Source: Phoronis australis (lineage: Eukaryota > Phoronida > Phoronidae). From it: a DNA stretch of 64,000 bases. A program made the translations under genes and the position numbers. The DNA lies in NCBI GenBank assembly GCA_002633005.1, contig NMRA01000321.1, positions 31,086 to 95,085 on the forward strand, given 5' to 3'. Under the pieces are notes generated by a model. That model saw nothing but the letters and a program-made list of their open reading frames with translations. It had not been told where the DNA came from and did no database searches. Shown one piece after another: positions 23,801 to 37,800 of this stretch; position 1 is the stretch's first letter; every line of letters starts with the position of its first letter.

Positions 23801-26800
23801 GCCTTTATATCAAAAATCCTAACAGCGTTTTTGAGATTGATGACTAAATATTAAGCTTGGAAAGTTTCAGCAAAATCCATATAGCTGTTTTTGAGAACTA
23901 GTGTTGCTAAGTTCAAATAAAGTCGATTTGCCGAAGCCGAGAAAAAGTCGATTAAACTGGGACAATTGAAAATCTCAAAGTCTTCGGTTAATTATTCGGT
24001 GAAAACTTGTTTTCGGTACACATAACCTATACAGACCTTAACTATGTTAGCTATTTCAACGTTCACTCGTAATGTCAACTTATTTTGCAGCGCGTATCTA
24101 ACTTAATTATCATTAAAACCTCAAATAGACGTATTGTTCTCAGCCAACTTTTACTGTTGTTTAAGCCTTGGTCACAACCCGCCGTACGTGCAAGTGCGTG
24201 CTGTCTACGTGTAAAAACGTGGGGGAAATTTGGCGATCCGTACGTGGCAAGTACGGCCTCCGTGCGTTTTGGTGAATACGCAGGAGAACGCAGACACGAC
24301 GTAGCACTTTTAGTGCATGCAGAACTTTCTCTGCGTGCAAGCTGCGTTCGCATTACAGATTCACGGCAGTACGTGTGACGTACGTCCTCCCTGCGCTTGC
24401 CACTCCCTACTCACGTTTTCAGAAAAACGTGGTGCCCGTGGCGTCCGCAGAAAACGTACGAACAATAAACACGCACGGCGGGTTGTGACCATAGCTTTAC
24501 GCCCTACTTTCTAAGTAGGTCACAGTTCATAGCCTGCACACGTCACGTGCTGGGAGACTGATACGAAACCAAGTAAGAAATGGGATTACAAAAATCGAAT
24601 CGGTGGTTAAAGTATGTCGTATAGCATGAGGTCGAAACATCGAAATGTCAACTTATTAATTGAATTAAGGAATTAGGGTGAGGATTTATTTCTTTTCACA
24701 ACTTTCTGTGTTCGTAACCACAGAGGCCTGAGACGACTCGTAGCATTTGTTTTCATCGCCGACGGTCGTATGCACGTAGACGCACAACTCCCTTAGGATC
24801 AAAACTACGTTTTGTCTTCGTTTTCCCCGGCACCATTCTATCACAAGTTCACCTCGTTGGCTCAATGTTATGGCGACTTTGTGAATGAAAGGACAGAGGG
24901 TATACGAAGCTGTTCTGTACCTGGCGGGAGATTCGATTTAATTGAAAGCCCTTTAACCTTTGACCTTGGATTAGTAGTAAACAAATATCCACGCGGTTGT
25001 GGTGGTTTTGCCAAATCTTTTTTCTCGCTACGCGGTATATATTTTGTATTTGAAGTTCCCCGAGAATGAAGATAAGGTATTTTGTTAGACACAAGTGAAA
25101 TATTGTAAAAATGGCCAATTTTTGTGAATAAGGTTGTCGTCCACGAAATGTGGACTCAACCGATTTGTCAACTCTTTGAAGTACGTCAAGCAGTTGATCA
25201 CGGGACAGTACCCACAGATATCCGTTAAACATTTGAAAAAGGAATTCCGTGATCATATATTTCTGGCGGAGCTGAAGTCAGAGATTCCTTTCTATAATTC
25301 AACATTGGTTAAAAAGGCGAGATTAAATCTCGTTTCTTTTCTTCTGATTAGAATGGGAAAAAACTCTTTTTAATTTGATCTAGCTGATGCTGATTAATTT
25401 GTTATAGAAACACCAACTTCCAACAAAACCAGTGGAAATAAGCTTTTAACGAACGCCCTGCTTGATTACTATTTGTGTTAACTCATTTATTTGCAGCGGT
25501 GATTCACAATATTGTCACTGGGTGCAAATTCATTCTTTTCACCAGAGGAAAAGGAAAATTCAAAACCGAAATACAATTAATTTACGAATTTGATCTCTGT
25601 AGTTCGCAAACCAATCGTCTTGATCCTCTATAAGATAAAAATTCGGGATTAATTTCCAAAGAAGAAACTGAAATCTTATAATCAGTATTGGTAATCCTGA
25701 AAAAGATAAACATCGGATAGGTCGTTGGTGATCGAGTTCTGTGAATCGACTTTTAAAGAGAGCATATAGTTCGTAGAAATTATATTGAGAGTCCTGAGTG
25801 TGCCTTGCAAGAGTTCATGATAACTTATCATCATGTTTGAGTGTACAGTTTATTTCTACAAGAGAGGTTAGGGGGCACAAAATGACAGTCAAAGTTTGTC
25901 AATCTTTTCACTACTTTAAGTGGCTATAAACCCGCCGTGTTTGATTCAAGAAGCAAACTTTTGATTGGGACCACTCACAGCTTGACAAAACTGATCTCAG
26001 CTTCTTCCTTATCCAAGTGGGAAGTCATTCCTGGGTTTACAAAGAACTAACAGTTCGTAACTGGCCTTAAATCCAAGCTCGGCGCATAAATGTCGCACAT
26101 TGAGAACCCAATGTGCATTACCTAGTCTCAAGCACTAGCGAACTGTCACTTCTTTGGAAGCTGAAATTCTCTCAAATTAAACACGCGAACAATTTCATAA
26201 AAGTAAGAGGTCTAAACCAATATTTTGTTGAGTGATGGAAGGAGCATTTGTAACTGCTTTAACGACATGAAAAACAATGACCAAGGTTTTGAAAAATCTC
26301 TATTGGGAGACGTTTGTTTAAAATGTCAGGAATGGTCACGTTGGGGTTTGATTTTCCACGGTGTGTATCCAAGGGGCATGCAGTCAATGAATCAGTTCGA
26401 TGGACAACGTGAAGACGGAGACGTTATAGTTACGCTATAATACATGTGGTCTTATTCGGAGCACCTCAGATATCTTCATTGCCTCAAATTTTCCCCGGAA
26501 ATAACCTTCCTCTTCACGTGTGAGGGCTTAAGGAAAGTCATGTGACTTTCACACTCGAGCATGAACGTATGACTGAAGTACGAACATGCGCAGATACCGC
26601 TAACATTCGACTGAAATTTGAAGCTACGAAACGACCCGAGGTGTTCCGGACGATGTAGTCTATCGTCTGATGACATCTGCTACCACCAGTTCGCCGTTGT
26701 ATAAGGTACCTAGACAAAAAGAAATTATGCGTCACAACAGAAGAGCATGGACGGATACCTGTGACTTCATGAAATACATGTACATGGTAGCTGGTTTCCA

Positions 26801-29800
26801 ATCAGTAAATTTATCCTTTGTCGGCTAGAGGGCGCAAAACAATTTAAGTGGAATTCCTTATCTCTGTGATTGCTTGGACAAATTAGTTAGAAACACAACA
26901 TATAGTGACGATGTGAATATGAAGAAGGTTGAAAATTGCCATGTTTTTAAGAACGAGTTTTGTATCGAAAATGATCCGCCGTAAATCACTCAACCTTGTC
27001 CAGCAAGTATCGTGTTATGGTGTTGGGGAATAACACTGCATGATGCAGACTGTGTGAGACCTCACGTCAAAGGTTACCTATTTGGAGAATTTTTGGTTTC
27101 AAATTTACAAAGTTTTAGTGAATACAACTGCACTTTGTTAAGCATAGATGATGTTCAAATTGCACTGTCTTTTACTTCCTGCTATACTTGAGCATCGTTA
27201 GGAGCATGATTCATTCCCGTTCGTTGTCAGGCGACAGTGCTTTGTAGGATTTTCCGACTATTATGCTCACGGAATACGAAAAAATTAAGTCAAAGTACTA
27301 CGCATTTCATACCAAAGTTCTCGTTCAGTCTTGCATAGAGCTGCCAACGAAGTGAACACATTCAATAAATTGTTTTGCAACTGTACAGGTCTTTCAAGAT
27401 TAATTACTCTGCGCGTGTAAGCGCAGAGTACTGTTGTTCCTGGGTTTTCTTCAATTTTATTCTTATTCTTATTCTTATTCTTCTTATTCTTCTTCCGACC
27501 AACTTTGAGGCTTAATAACTCCAAATTGGGTGCAGGTACGGTCTTTAAATTCAGCATATGAATTTTGACAGTATATAAATTTTGATTGGTTATATAGTCA
27601 TATTCCATATTGCACCGGAAGAGGTCGTTTAGTGCAAAGGTCATATAATTTTCAAAATGCTACTCCTCCTTCAGTTTTTAAGCTATCTTTTTCAAATTCG
27701 GTGCACAGGTATAAGTCATCATGACAATTTAAAAAATTACTTTTCTAAGTAATCGGGTCATCCAATCAGGTGAAATACGTCAAAGGTCATTAGGTGCAAA
27801 TTAAAATTTTGAACTAGACACTTCAAATTGACAGGTCTGATTGCCAAAGGTAAATCAAATAGGAATCCAAAGTTTCAGGTTATTTAGTGCAAACATGGGA
27901 TCACTAGGTGCATTTTTCTTCTGAAAATTTGACCTTTTCAATCAGCAAGTATTCTGATGTGTCAACCGTTATACAACTGTGATTCTCAGCGTTAAACACA
28001 CTTTCCATGGGCTTTGCAATAATTCTCCTAAGGATGCTTAAAATGCACCGGATAGGGTCAATTAGTGCTAAGGTCTTGTAACGTTCAAAATGTTATATCT
28101 TTTAAGTTTTTCAAGAAATTCTTTTCAATTTCAGCACATTGGTGTAAGTCAACTTGCCAATTGAACAACTACGCAATAGGACTAACCAATCAGAAAAAAT
28201 AGGTCAAAGGTCATTGAGTGCAAAATTAAAATTTTGAGCTAGAGACTTCAAAATTACATATCTGTTTACTAAATGCGATTGTGTTTGAATTCTAAATTTT
28301 TGGGTCATTTGGTGCACCCATGGGGTCATTAGGTGCATTTTTCTACTGAAAGTTTAACCAATTCATTCATGTTGTATTCTTAAGTGCTTAAAGTAAAACA
28401 TCTGTAATTCTTAGCATTAACCACACTTTAAATTGGTTTTACAATTATTCCCTCATCGGGGTTCATAATGCACCGGAAGAGGTCAGTTAGTGGAAAGGTC
28501 ATCAAAATATTAACATGTAATTTCTCCTCCAGTTTTAAAGAATTCCTTTTCATATTTGTAAACGGGTTGCTGTCAGTAACTTCCACTAATACGCACGCGC
28601 AGAGTCCGTTATTGTCACGCCGTGACAATAATCTTTCTAGTTGTAACTTACTACTACTTTTCTTTCTTTTTGCAACCCAAGAAAACAAAAATGTACTCGA
28701 ACCTCAGTAAGAAGCTGGCCGTTCATAAATAGTTCCCGCGGACGTGGGTCAAGCACTAATTATGGGTTTAAACTTAGCTAAAGGTAGTCATGTGGACATC
28801 AGTGCGCATGCCTGAGTTTGGACGTTTCTGTGTTGCAAACATATGGTCCGGGAATGAGCCGGGGAAATATTCGAACTTACGGTGCCTAAGAAAATAAAAA
28901 GTTGTTGGATAAAAGCACATTGAAGTTTGAGTGATTTCATTTTATCTTGTAGTTCGCATTGAACGTATTATAATTAACGTATTTAAACTGTAACTTATGT
29001 GGAGGATTGTGAGTATCATTAATTTTGTTGTAATGATGTATTCGGGGTCCACTGTCTTGAAACTTCACCATTCACGCCGCAAGATTCGAACGTATTGTTA
29101 ATTTAGTTACTCAAAGCGTGTCACGCAGTTGGCCAATAAAATCTGCTTGAATTTCGAGTACAGAAATTAGGTCCGGGCCCACAGCTGGGTTCAGAACAGC
29201 AAGTCGTCTTGCGAAACAGTTGAGATGTCCCAATCCATATCAAGCGAAGCACTTGATCACACTAGCTTTGCTTGCCAGTGTCTAGCTTCCACCGACGCGC
29301 CCTGGGGATTAGGTAAATACAATAGTCACGATAATTTTGAGGACTTTACTTTCTTTCACGTGTAAAGCACTTTGTAATTTATTGCAAAACATTGTTAAAA
29401 AGACCTATAGACCTCGGGAACAAGCGTCACAGCCGGTCTTACTGTCATGATTGATTGGCGAAGTGACGGCCGCGAGATCATGCACGGAAATTGTCTCACT
29501 GCAATCTGTTTATTCAACAAATAATACGATTTCTATTGCCGTTACTTGAGTGTTTTTTGTTTTTCTCACCTAGCCAGCCAGCGTAATGAAAATATTATGT
29601 TTGCATTTCTTGCTATTGTTCTGGTGTTTGACAATGTAGGCACAGCTTTGTTCAACTGACACTGCAACTTGTTGCTGAGTCCGTCAGTGAATTCACAAAA
29701 TTTCAACAATCAGCTACCTGTTGTAAATTGTTTGACATCCCACGTAGCTTCACACTTCTGCAGTGTGCAGTGTATTAGCGAATCTTTTTCAAGACTTAGG

Positions 29801-31821
29801 TTTGGTTAAACGGGTATTTTCCTTAAATTCGTTGCTTAATTCACAAATTGTGAACAAGGTTATTTCGGTCATGCAATCTTTTTCACAAATATTTTATGCG
29901 GTTTGACATTGAATGAACTTCTACCCGGAAAGGCCATCCAGGTTATCAGCGAGTACAACAAGGAAGTCCACAACTGCAGGTGATCAATGCAATGGGTCCG
30001 CAACAACAGCTTTCCCAAGTCTGCTACAACGTGCGCCAGACTGTCTGCAATTATTTTTATAAATTCCACTACTTTTGAAAGAGCTAACCAAAACATTTGG
30101 TTAGGTTGTTTGTACATTTTGAGTTGTTCTATATCATCTGGATTTTTTGTGTATTTACTAGGCTCCCTACAATATTTTCGTGACCATCAGTGACAAAGGT
30201 CTAAAACCGAACAAGTGCTTCTTTACAGGGACATATAAGCTCTTGGGGCTGAAACGTGCTACTTAGGGATTATTGGTGATTGAAATACATTTCTTGAAAT
30301 TGTTAGGTTTGACCAGAGCTATAAAACATCAAAAGCCTTAATTGTGTTTTTTTGCGATTTTATTACAAATCGTCAATTCTCGCAGTTGTCTTCCAGATGT
30401 TCGCTGAAACCAAGGCCTGTGTGTTTGTCACTTAAATATAAGGTGGCTGTGAAAGGACGGCACGGCAACTTTTTTTCTCCGTTGTTAACTCCATCGATAG
30501 ACTTACTATCTTTTTCGATAGAGTTACTAACTCACTCCATCGATAGACTTACTATATCTCTATCGATAGACTTACTAACTCAATCGATAGACTTACTATC
30601 TCTATCGATAGTAAGTCTATCGATAGAGATAGTAAGTCTATCGATAGAGATAGTAAGTCTATAGATAGAGATAGTAAGTCTATCGATTGAGTTAGTAAGT
30701 CTATCGATAGAGATAGTAAGTCTATAGATAGAGATAGTAAGTCTATCGATTGAGTTAGCATCGGAGAAAAATAGTTGCCGTGCCGTCCTTTCACAGCCAC
30801 CGTATAAATACGCCTAAGACATTCTGGTAATCATCGCGTGGGATTTGGTTTTGTGGTTAAGCGTTCGGCAACTGCTGATGAGCTGGTGTGTTCGATTCCC
30901 GTTACTGCTAATTTCTGTAAAATTTGTTTTCTCGCCGAGAATGCCCCTTTACGGTACCGAACGTCAACTTAATGCATCATGTAAAAGTAATGATTTCAAA
31001 TAAACTGATTCATTTCCGGCAAGTCTGCAAATTTATCACTGAGACTTATTGCGCTTTCCAAAGGAACAGATGGAACAAAAATAAGAAAGAATGGCAAACA
31101 ATCGCGTGAATTCATAAGCGACGAGAACAACGGCAGTCAACTCACTCCAAAGAATACAGTGAGGTTAAAGCAGTGTAGGCCATGCCAAGTCAAATCTGCT
31201 GTTTGGAGAATGATTAGAGCGGTGGCGTCTTTCCCCTTAATAAACTCATCGGAGAAAGATTGAAGGATTGTGCGTTCTGATGTCAATCACTGTACTCAGA
31301 AGAATACAAACAGTTAAATCCTAGCCATATGGTTGTTGTGGACGCACTAGAAAGGCCACATCGTTAATGTCAAGACCCTGGGGAACGGGCTGTGATGTCC
31401 GTTTCGTTGACTTCCAGAACAAATTCTGCAAAATCGATGCAAGGTTAAGTGAAAGCGAGCTTCAATTAAAAGAAATTGATTTTTTAATTTACTTGAAAAC
31501 ATGGCATCACGCGATAAGTTAAATGGTTAAATATGGCAACCATTTCTACGAGCAACATCCCTTACAGTTCGTTTCAGAATTCAATCTCACTTTTACGTAA
31601 GCTGCGCTTATTTCCAGAATTTGGCAAGTGCGTCGATGTATGAAAAACCTGAGATAACCAAGGAGCAAATTTTCAAAATATTTTATCAGAGTGAAAAATA
31701 ATTATATTAATAAAAACAACAATTACAACAACAATACTAGTTATAATAATAACGATGACGATGATATAGTCATAATATTATTCACAGTAAACTACATAAT
31801 AATAACAATAATGATGATGAT

Positions 31822-31868
<47 letters not shown>

Positions 31869-34800
31869 TGATGATGATGATGATGATGATATGAATAATA
31901 ATATCAATAATAACAATAACAAAGACAGTGTTGATGGTGCTGATGACGGTGATGTAGATAGTAACAGTAGTAATTTCGATAGCTATGTCAATGACGATGA
32001 CAATGACAATGATAATGATGATAATGATGAGGATGATGCCAATGGTGATGATGACGATGGTGACGGCGATGGGGAGGGCGATGGTGATGATGATAACACA
32101 CAACAATACAACAATTTACAATGGTGTTATTACTTATTATTATTTTATAGTGTTCCCATAATGGTGCCGTGAGTGCACTTACTGAGTCCTACATTCAAAT
32201 TAGGGCCTGTTTTTAAAATAATAATTGTGTAGCAAATAGCATTAAAATTTCAAACAGTCCCTTGGTATGTTTCCACAGAGTATTCATCCTTAACAAAATT
32301 TAAAAAATCATTTTTGTTACGTTAAGTCTACATTTAGGACATTTTTAATCCAGTACGGAACGTTTGAACGTGAAAAGGTTATGCAAGCCTTCCTTTTTGG
32401 AGTAGAAATTATATTGGTCAGGTTCAACGTTTCACATGATTTTCCACTGCAATTGCATTTACATCGATATATCATCTTTAGCCCCAGACAAATGCTAATC
32501 AACAAGGAATTATGTGACTTAAACAGTAATGAATTCTGTATGAACGAAAATACACTGAAAGAATGAAACAGAAAGTTATCGTGAGCTTCGGAGGCTGCAA
32601 CATTGATTTTAACTAACCAGCGGCAAAAATCTTAATCAGTTCAGTTCATTTTCAAGCCGAGAAGACGCATGGATAGGCTTTGACGTAAACCGATTTTGTT
32701 GGCCTGGTGACATTTGGAAGTTGACCAAAAGCTTAAAGGGGCATTACCAGTTTTACGGCCAAAAATGCATTTTGGGAATAATGTTGGTTGGGATAGACTT
32801 CATGATGCCATTAGCTTTGACCAAAGCCACGAAACTACAAAATCCTTTGAATTTTTGAGATTTTACTGCAAATCGCAGTTTTCGTCGTTTAGCTGCCAGA
32901 CACTCGCTCAAGATCGGTGACATAACCAGTTAAATACATTTAAAATACTCTGTCACTTCGAGTGCGATCTAACTACATCAACAGAGCTTTAGACTGCCAC
33001 CAGGTCGATTCCGCACTAAGGCTGATCGCAGAAAATCACTTTTCACGGCGATCTTACCCATTGCAAAATCAATGTCGTGCGACACGCAGTATCTGTTGAC
33101 ATCAGCGCCCGTGGTCTAATCTTTCAAGCTTGAGATTGTTTTTGACATTTTTGTAATCTATTTTTGTGCAGACTCAATATAAGTGACTATTATGTTGTGC
33201 ACGAGTACACCTTCGTTTTGCGCAGATAACTGTAATTCTGGCTTGCACTTGATGACCCCAGCCTTAACGCTATGATCTGAACACAAAATTTCGAGTTTTC
33301 ACTTGAGTTTGTATCTCGAATTTAATAGTATTCAAATGAGAGCTTGGACCAGACGTTCATCACCACAAATCATAGTATACCCACAGAAACACTTTTACTT
33401 AAAAATACGTGAAATGTCGAAAATAAGTTCGAGTTCAATTTCGAGTACAAAGAATACATTGGGCCCAGATTTTATCCGTACAATTCATTGGTATGAAACA
33501 GGCTACTGAAATAACTGATCGGATATTTTATTTCGTCACATCGCACCCAGATGGTGTGAGACATGTACGCATGTACTCAACAAAATTGTAGGATGCGCAA
33601 CAATTTTTGAACAGGCGATTCGGAAATAAAATTTGGCGTCTAAACAGTACCATGCGGTTACAATGTTTTGTACGTTCAGTTTTTAATCAATCAAAACGAA
33701 TAGATTTTAGTGGGTGCATTTTAATTATGTATAAGCTTTCAGAGTTCACAACAGAATGAGGTTTGTGATAATGGCGCAATTGTGACAGGTGAAAAGTCTA
33801 CAGCCACAGCGTCCGCGGTTTGTAGGGTCGAATAATCCACTGTCCTGTAGAACTGTATCCTGAAAACAAAGTTTTCTTCCCTAGCTACAGCGTGTGAATA
33901 GGTGACTTAGACTTAATGGTAGATTATAAGCAATGAAACAGCTTCGTTTTCTGCTGATGCCGGTCGTCATTTTATTGGGTGAATCTTTTCATCGTTCATT
34001 TCACTAGAAATTACTTTAGGAAAATGGCCTCTGAGTTCAGAGATTGACCGCAGCAAGCTCTTCGCTTGTCGTAAGTCGGACCACCAGTGCAAAACAGTGT
34101 TGTTTTGCAATTTAAAGGAGACAGTACAAACACTGGTGTTGGCCACCTTCTTTCTTAACAGGCGCAGTTGCTCATCAAAAAAAAAACACCGCCGGTTTCT
34201 TATCGTTTGCTAGTATTAAAACAAGATAAAGTAAATCGTCTACAATTCCCCTGACGGCAATACTGCCTTGAAACTAGAAACTAACCCGCCTTCACGAGCA
34301 ACTTAATGGCATGGGCAGCGCAGCACTGAAATAAATGGGGCTATAGCCAAGCACCCTATGGTGCGGTGCCCTGTCACCATAGGCAGCGCAGCACTGAAAT
34401 AAGTGGGGCTATAGCCCCCCCAAACCCTCTATGATGCGCCGTCTATGAATGGTCCTGCCAGTTTGTCTCAAGCCTAGTAATCATTTCTTGAGAGCAAGAT
34501 GAGACCGACATTGTAACCGTAAATAGTCTAAATAAATAGTTGTTTTTGAAAGGAGGAACAGATTCATTGTGCCTTTAATATTGCGATTAAAAGCACTTCA
34601 TAATTTCACATAGCCGTCTGAAGAGAGAGTTTAGAAAAGATTTTCTTTGCAAAACAATTATTCCCACAAAGGGATCTCATAAAGACAATTTTAGAGTTCA
34701 GGCATGATCACAGTACTATGGTAATAGTCCCTCCCCCTCCCCGAAAATTACAGGTTAGCAGTTTTAAATATCAGGTTGTCGCATTTTTAAGAACGGACTA

Positions 34801-37800
34801 AGGTTTTCGCAAGAAATCAATCAAAAGTAAGCATGAATGTCAAGCTAGTTCTGGAAGACGAGAGAGCAAACACACTTGGCTGTCTACATGAGAATATCAG
34901 CATTTCTGGAAGTGTTTGTTTTATTTCGCACGGGAGTCCAGAGCAGGATTTCGGTTCCTAAATGCTTACTCTATAGAGGTAACTCCTTCAATAGACTTCA
35001 GCTCTCCGCCTGTCTGTTTTTCCATCGTATATTTAGAAGATTATTCCGAATTTGATCATCACCACACATTGCCACTGTCGGCCATTTTCACGGCACGTAA
35101 CACAAAACAGCTACAGCGCCTAATAATAGTTTTCAGTTACCTTTGACTGGAAGCCTTTGTTAGGAAGCGGCGATTTATAATAAAATCACAAAACACAACA
35201 ACATTTTTTGTTTCATAGCTCCGGTCAAACAGAAACTTCAAGTTGCCAGTCCTCACTAAGGCAATTCCAAAATGCGTTTTTTCTGCCGTAAATCCTATTG
35301 CGTCCTGTCAAAAGACCACATAATTATAATTTGTGAGTACGTTTTAAATAGATTTGAATAGCAATATGTTTTAGGGAGTTTTTATGTAAAATGGAACGTT
35401 ATCATCATCGCCATCATTAACTTTATTGATATTCAGGTAAAAGGTATTACTTTCAAAGAATCATACGCCTCAAGTTAACGGCTAATTCTTCATTGAATCA
35501 AACGCATTTGAAACGAACTGTCTCCATCAACAACCCGTGGATCGTGACGTATTTTGTATCGCAGTTAGGCCTCATTTCCGTCAGAGTATAGCACATCTAT
35601 ATATAGCAATCAGCGTTTGTTTCACTTGAAAATGTTACATTTCTTGCCTCTTTTAGGCAATTACGTTGGTTAAATTCCCTTACTGAAAATCGTAGTCAAA
35701 GATCATCGTGTCTTCTTACAAGCCAGAGGACATTTCGCGAAAATAACTTCAGAAACTTGCGGTGTAGGTCACGTTGGCCTCATTAACACAAATTGCTGCT
35801 TATGAAAACCTAAAATAACTCTGTTAAAAGGACATTGTTGGTTTTATGGGGTTATTGTTGGATGGAATAGACATTTTGAAGTTAATTTAGCTTTGGCTAG
35901 GACTCTGAAACAATAAAATACTTGGCTACGCAAGTAGAGCGTTTGACGGTGACAGCGAAGGTTCCGGGTTAGAATCTGCTCTGTGGCTGATCTCAAAAAT
36001 ACTTCTTTTTTCGCCAATAATGTTACTTTAAGCTAGAATGGTGCGTTTCAAATCCTGAAAGAATTCTTTTAAATTTCAATTCGAATGTACCTTCGTGTGG
36101 GAAGCGAAACAAGGACCTGGAAATGGGAAGGACGGTGCTATCACAACTGAGCCGTTCTGAAAGACGGTGGCGGGTTTGCTTGATTGAAAAGCATTTATTT
36201 ATTTTTCTCTGTGGATTAACTCAAGGCATATTCCCAACACAATTCCCCAAAAGTCATGCACCCCGGTAAATGGCGCCAAACAGTATTTTGGGTCCAAAAA
36301 GGTTTCTGTTGGCCCTTGCACATGTAAAACCAAGAAAGCGTTTAGGGGCTGGACACGCTGCAGGTTTACAAGGATCTGCATGATACGTTTATTGTGATAG
36401 TTAAAACATCTCATGCAAATAGAGCTAATAACATTGATCACATGGTTCGATTTCACGGCCGTTTATTGTTTGATAGGATAGACTTTTTGAAGCTTTGACC
36501 AGAGCTAGAAAACAATCGTTGTGTTATTGTGATTTTCTAACAAATCGCCAATTATCGCTGTTTAAAAGACATGTGGTGATTACTAGTTCAGTAAGTCAGC
36601 CAGTAAGAGAATATGGCTGCGACCGCAAAGGTTCCCTGTTCGAACATGACATGTGGTGGGGATCTTCCCAGAAAATCACTTTTCTTGCCTATAATATCAC
36701 TGGATTATCATTAGTTTCTACATAAACAAGATTTTCAATACAATTAATAATGCCTAATAAATCCTTATCGCCGTATATCGTCGCGTCTTATACACATGCT
36801 TTGGTATTTTATATATCCAGGCCGTATGCCTACTTTACACATTACCAGTCGTTTATTCAGCAATTTGTTTACTACAACAAAATCTGCAACTAACGTATAG
36901 TAACTTTATAGATCGTACATAAGTTCACTAACTAGTAATTTTGTGGTTTTCGAGTCGAATGCAAAACAGATAATATCAAAAACATTAAACTATTCGTCGG
37001 ACAAGCTTTAAAAATGAGATTGACTCGGTGTACATGAAAATAATATAGCAGAAGCATGATTATGGTCAGTGTATAATTTATACTGTATAATTTATACTGT
37101 ATAATTTATACTGTAAAATTTATACTGAATAATTTATACTGTATAATTTATACTGTACAATTTATACTGTATAATTTATACTGTATAATTCATACTGTAC
37201 AATTTATACTGTATAATTTATACTGTACAATTTATACTGTATAATTTATACTGTATAACTCATACTGTATAATTTATGCTGATAAAAAGAAGTTAAAACT
37301 GCAAAGCATTTTCAAATTCTTGGCTTCGTGAAGAATATGAAAGTGGTGATTTTAGTCTTCGCTTTTTATTGAGCGCTTTTAAGGTGTCATGACTATTACC
37401 CTGCATCGTTCTGTTTCACACAATGCTTAATGTCATTTGTTTTGATCCTCACAAAAATCGAGTCATGAAATAACTTAAAATTGAAATGAACACCTCTCAT
37501 TTTTCTATGGTTGTAGGTGTTACATTTGACTTAACAACTCTTTCATTCTTATTTTTTTTTACTTTGAGGGTGATCGTCTTTATATGCCGATAGATCGGGA
37601 TCCCAGAGGTTTTTTGAATGAAAAGTTGACTGATTTTTTGATACCACAGTGATCTTTGTGTATACCAATGCTAGGAAATGGCCATCTAGCAGATTCGGCC
37701 TAGTGGCTGTGGTCAGGGGGTCATGAGAATGACGCTACACTCAAAATTGATCTAGATCAACTTTTCTGGTAACCACTTAAAAATACCTGCGACACCTACT

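Noticed and set aside
24849-25256. 135-codon minus-strand frame
   Set aside because: Overlapping frames of similar length exist on the other strand, there is no domain, and the composition is typical of random AT-rich sequence.
30344-30800. Frames with repeated SIDLL or LSIDLLS units on both strands
   Set aside because: They are the translated palindromic array of the MITE. The same words on both strands show that they are not protein-driven.
31691-32172. Met-, Asp- and Ile-rich frames on both strands
   Set aside because: They are produced by GAT/GAC and AAT/AAC simple repeats.
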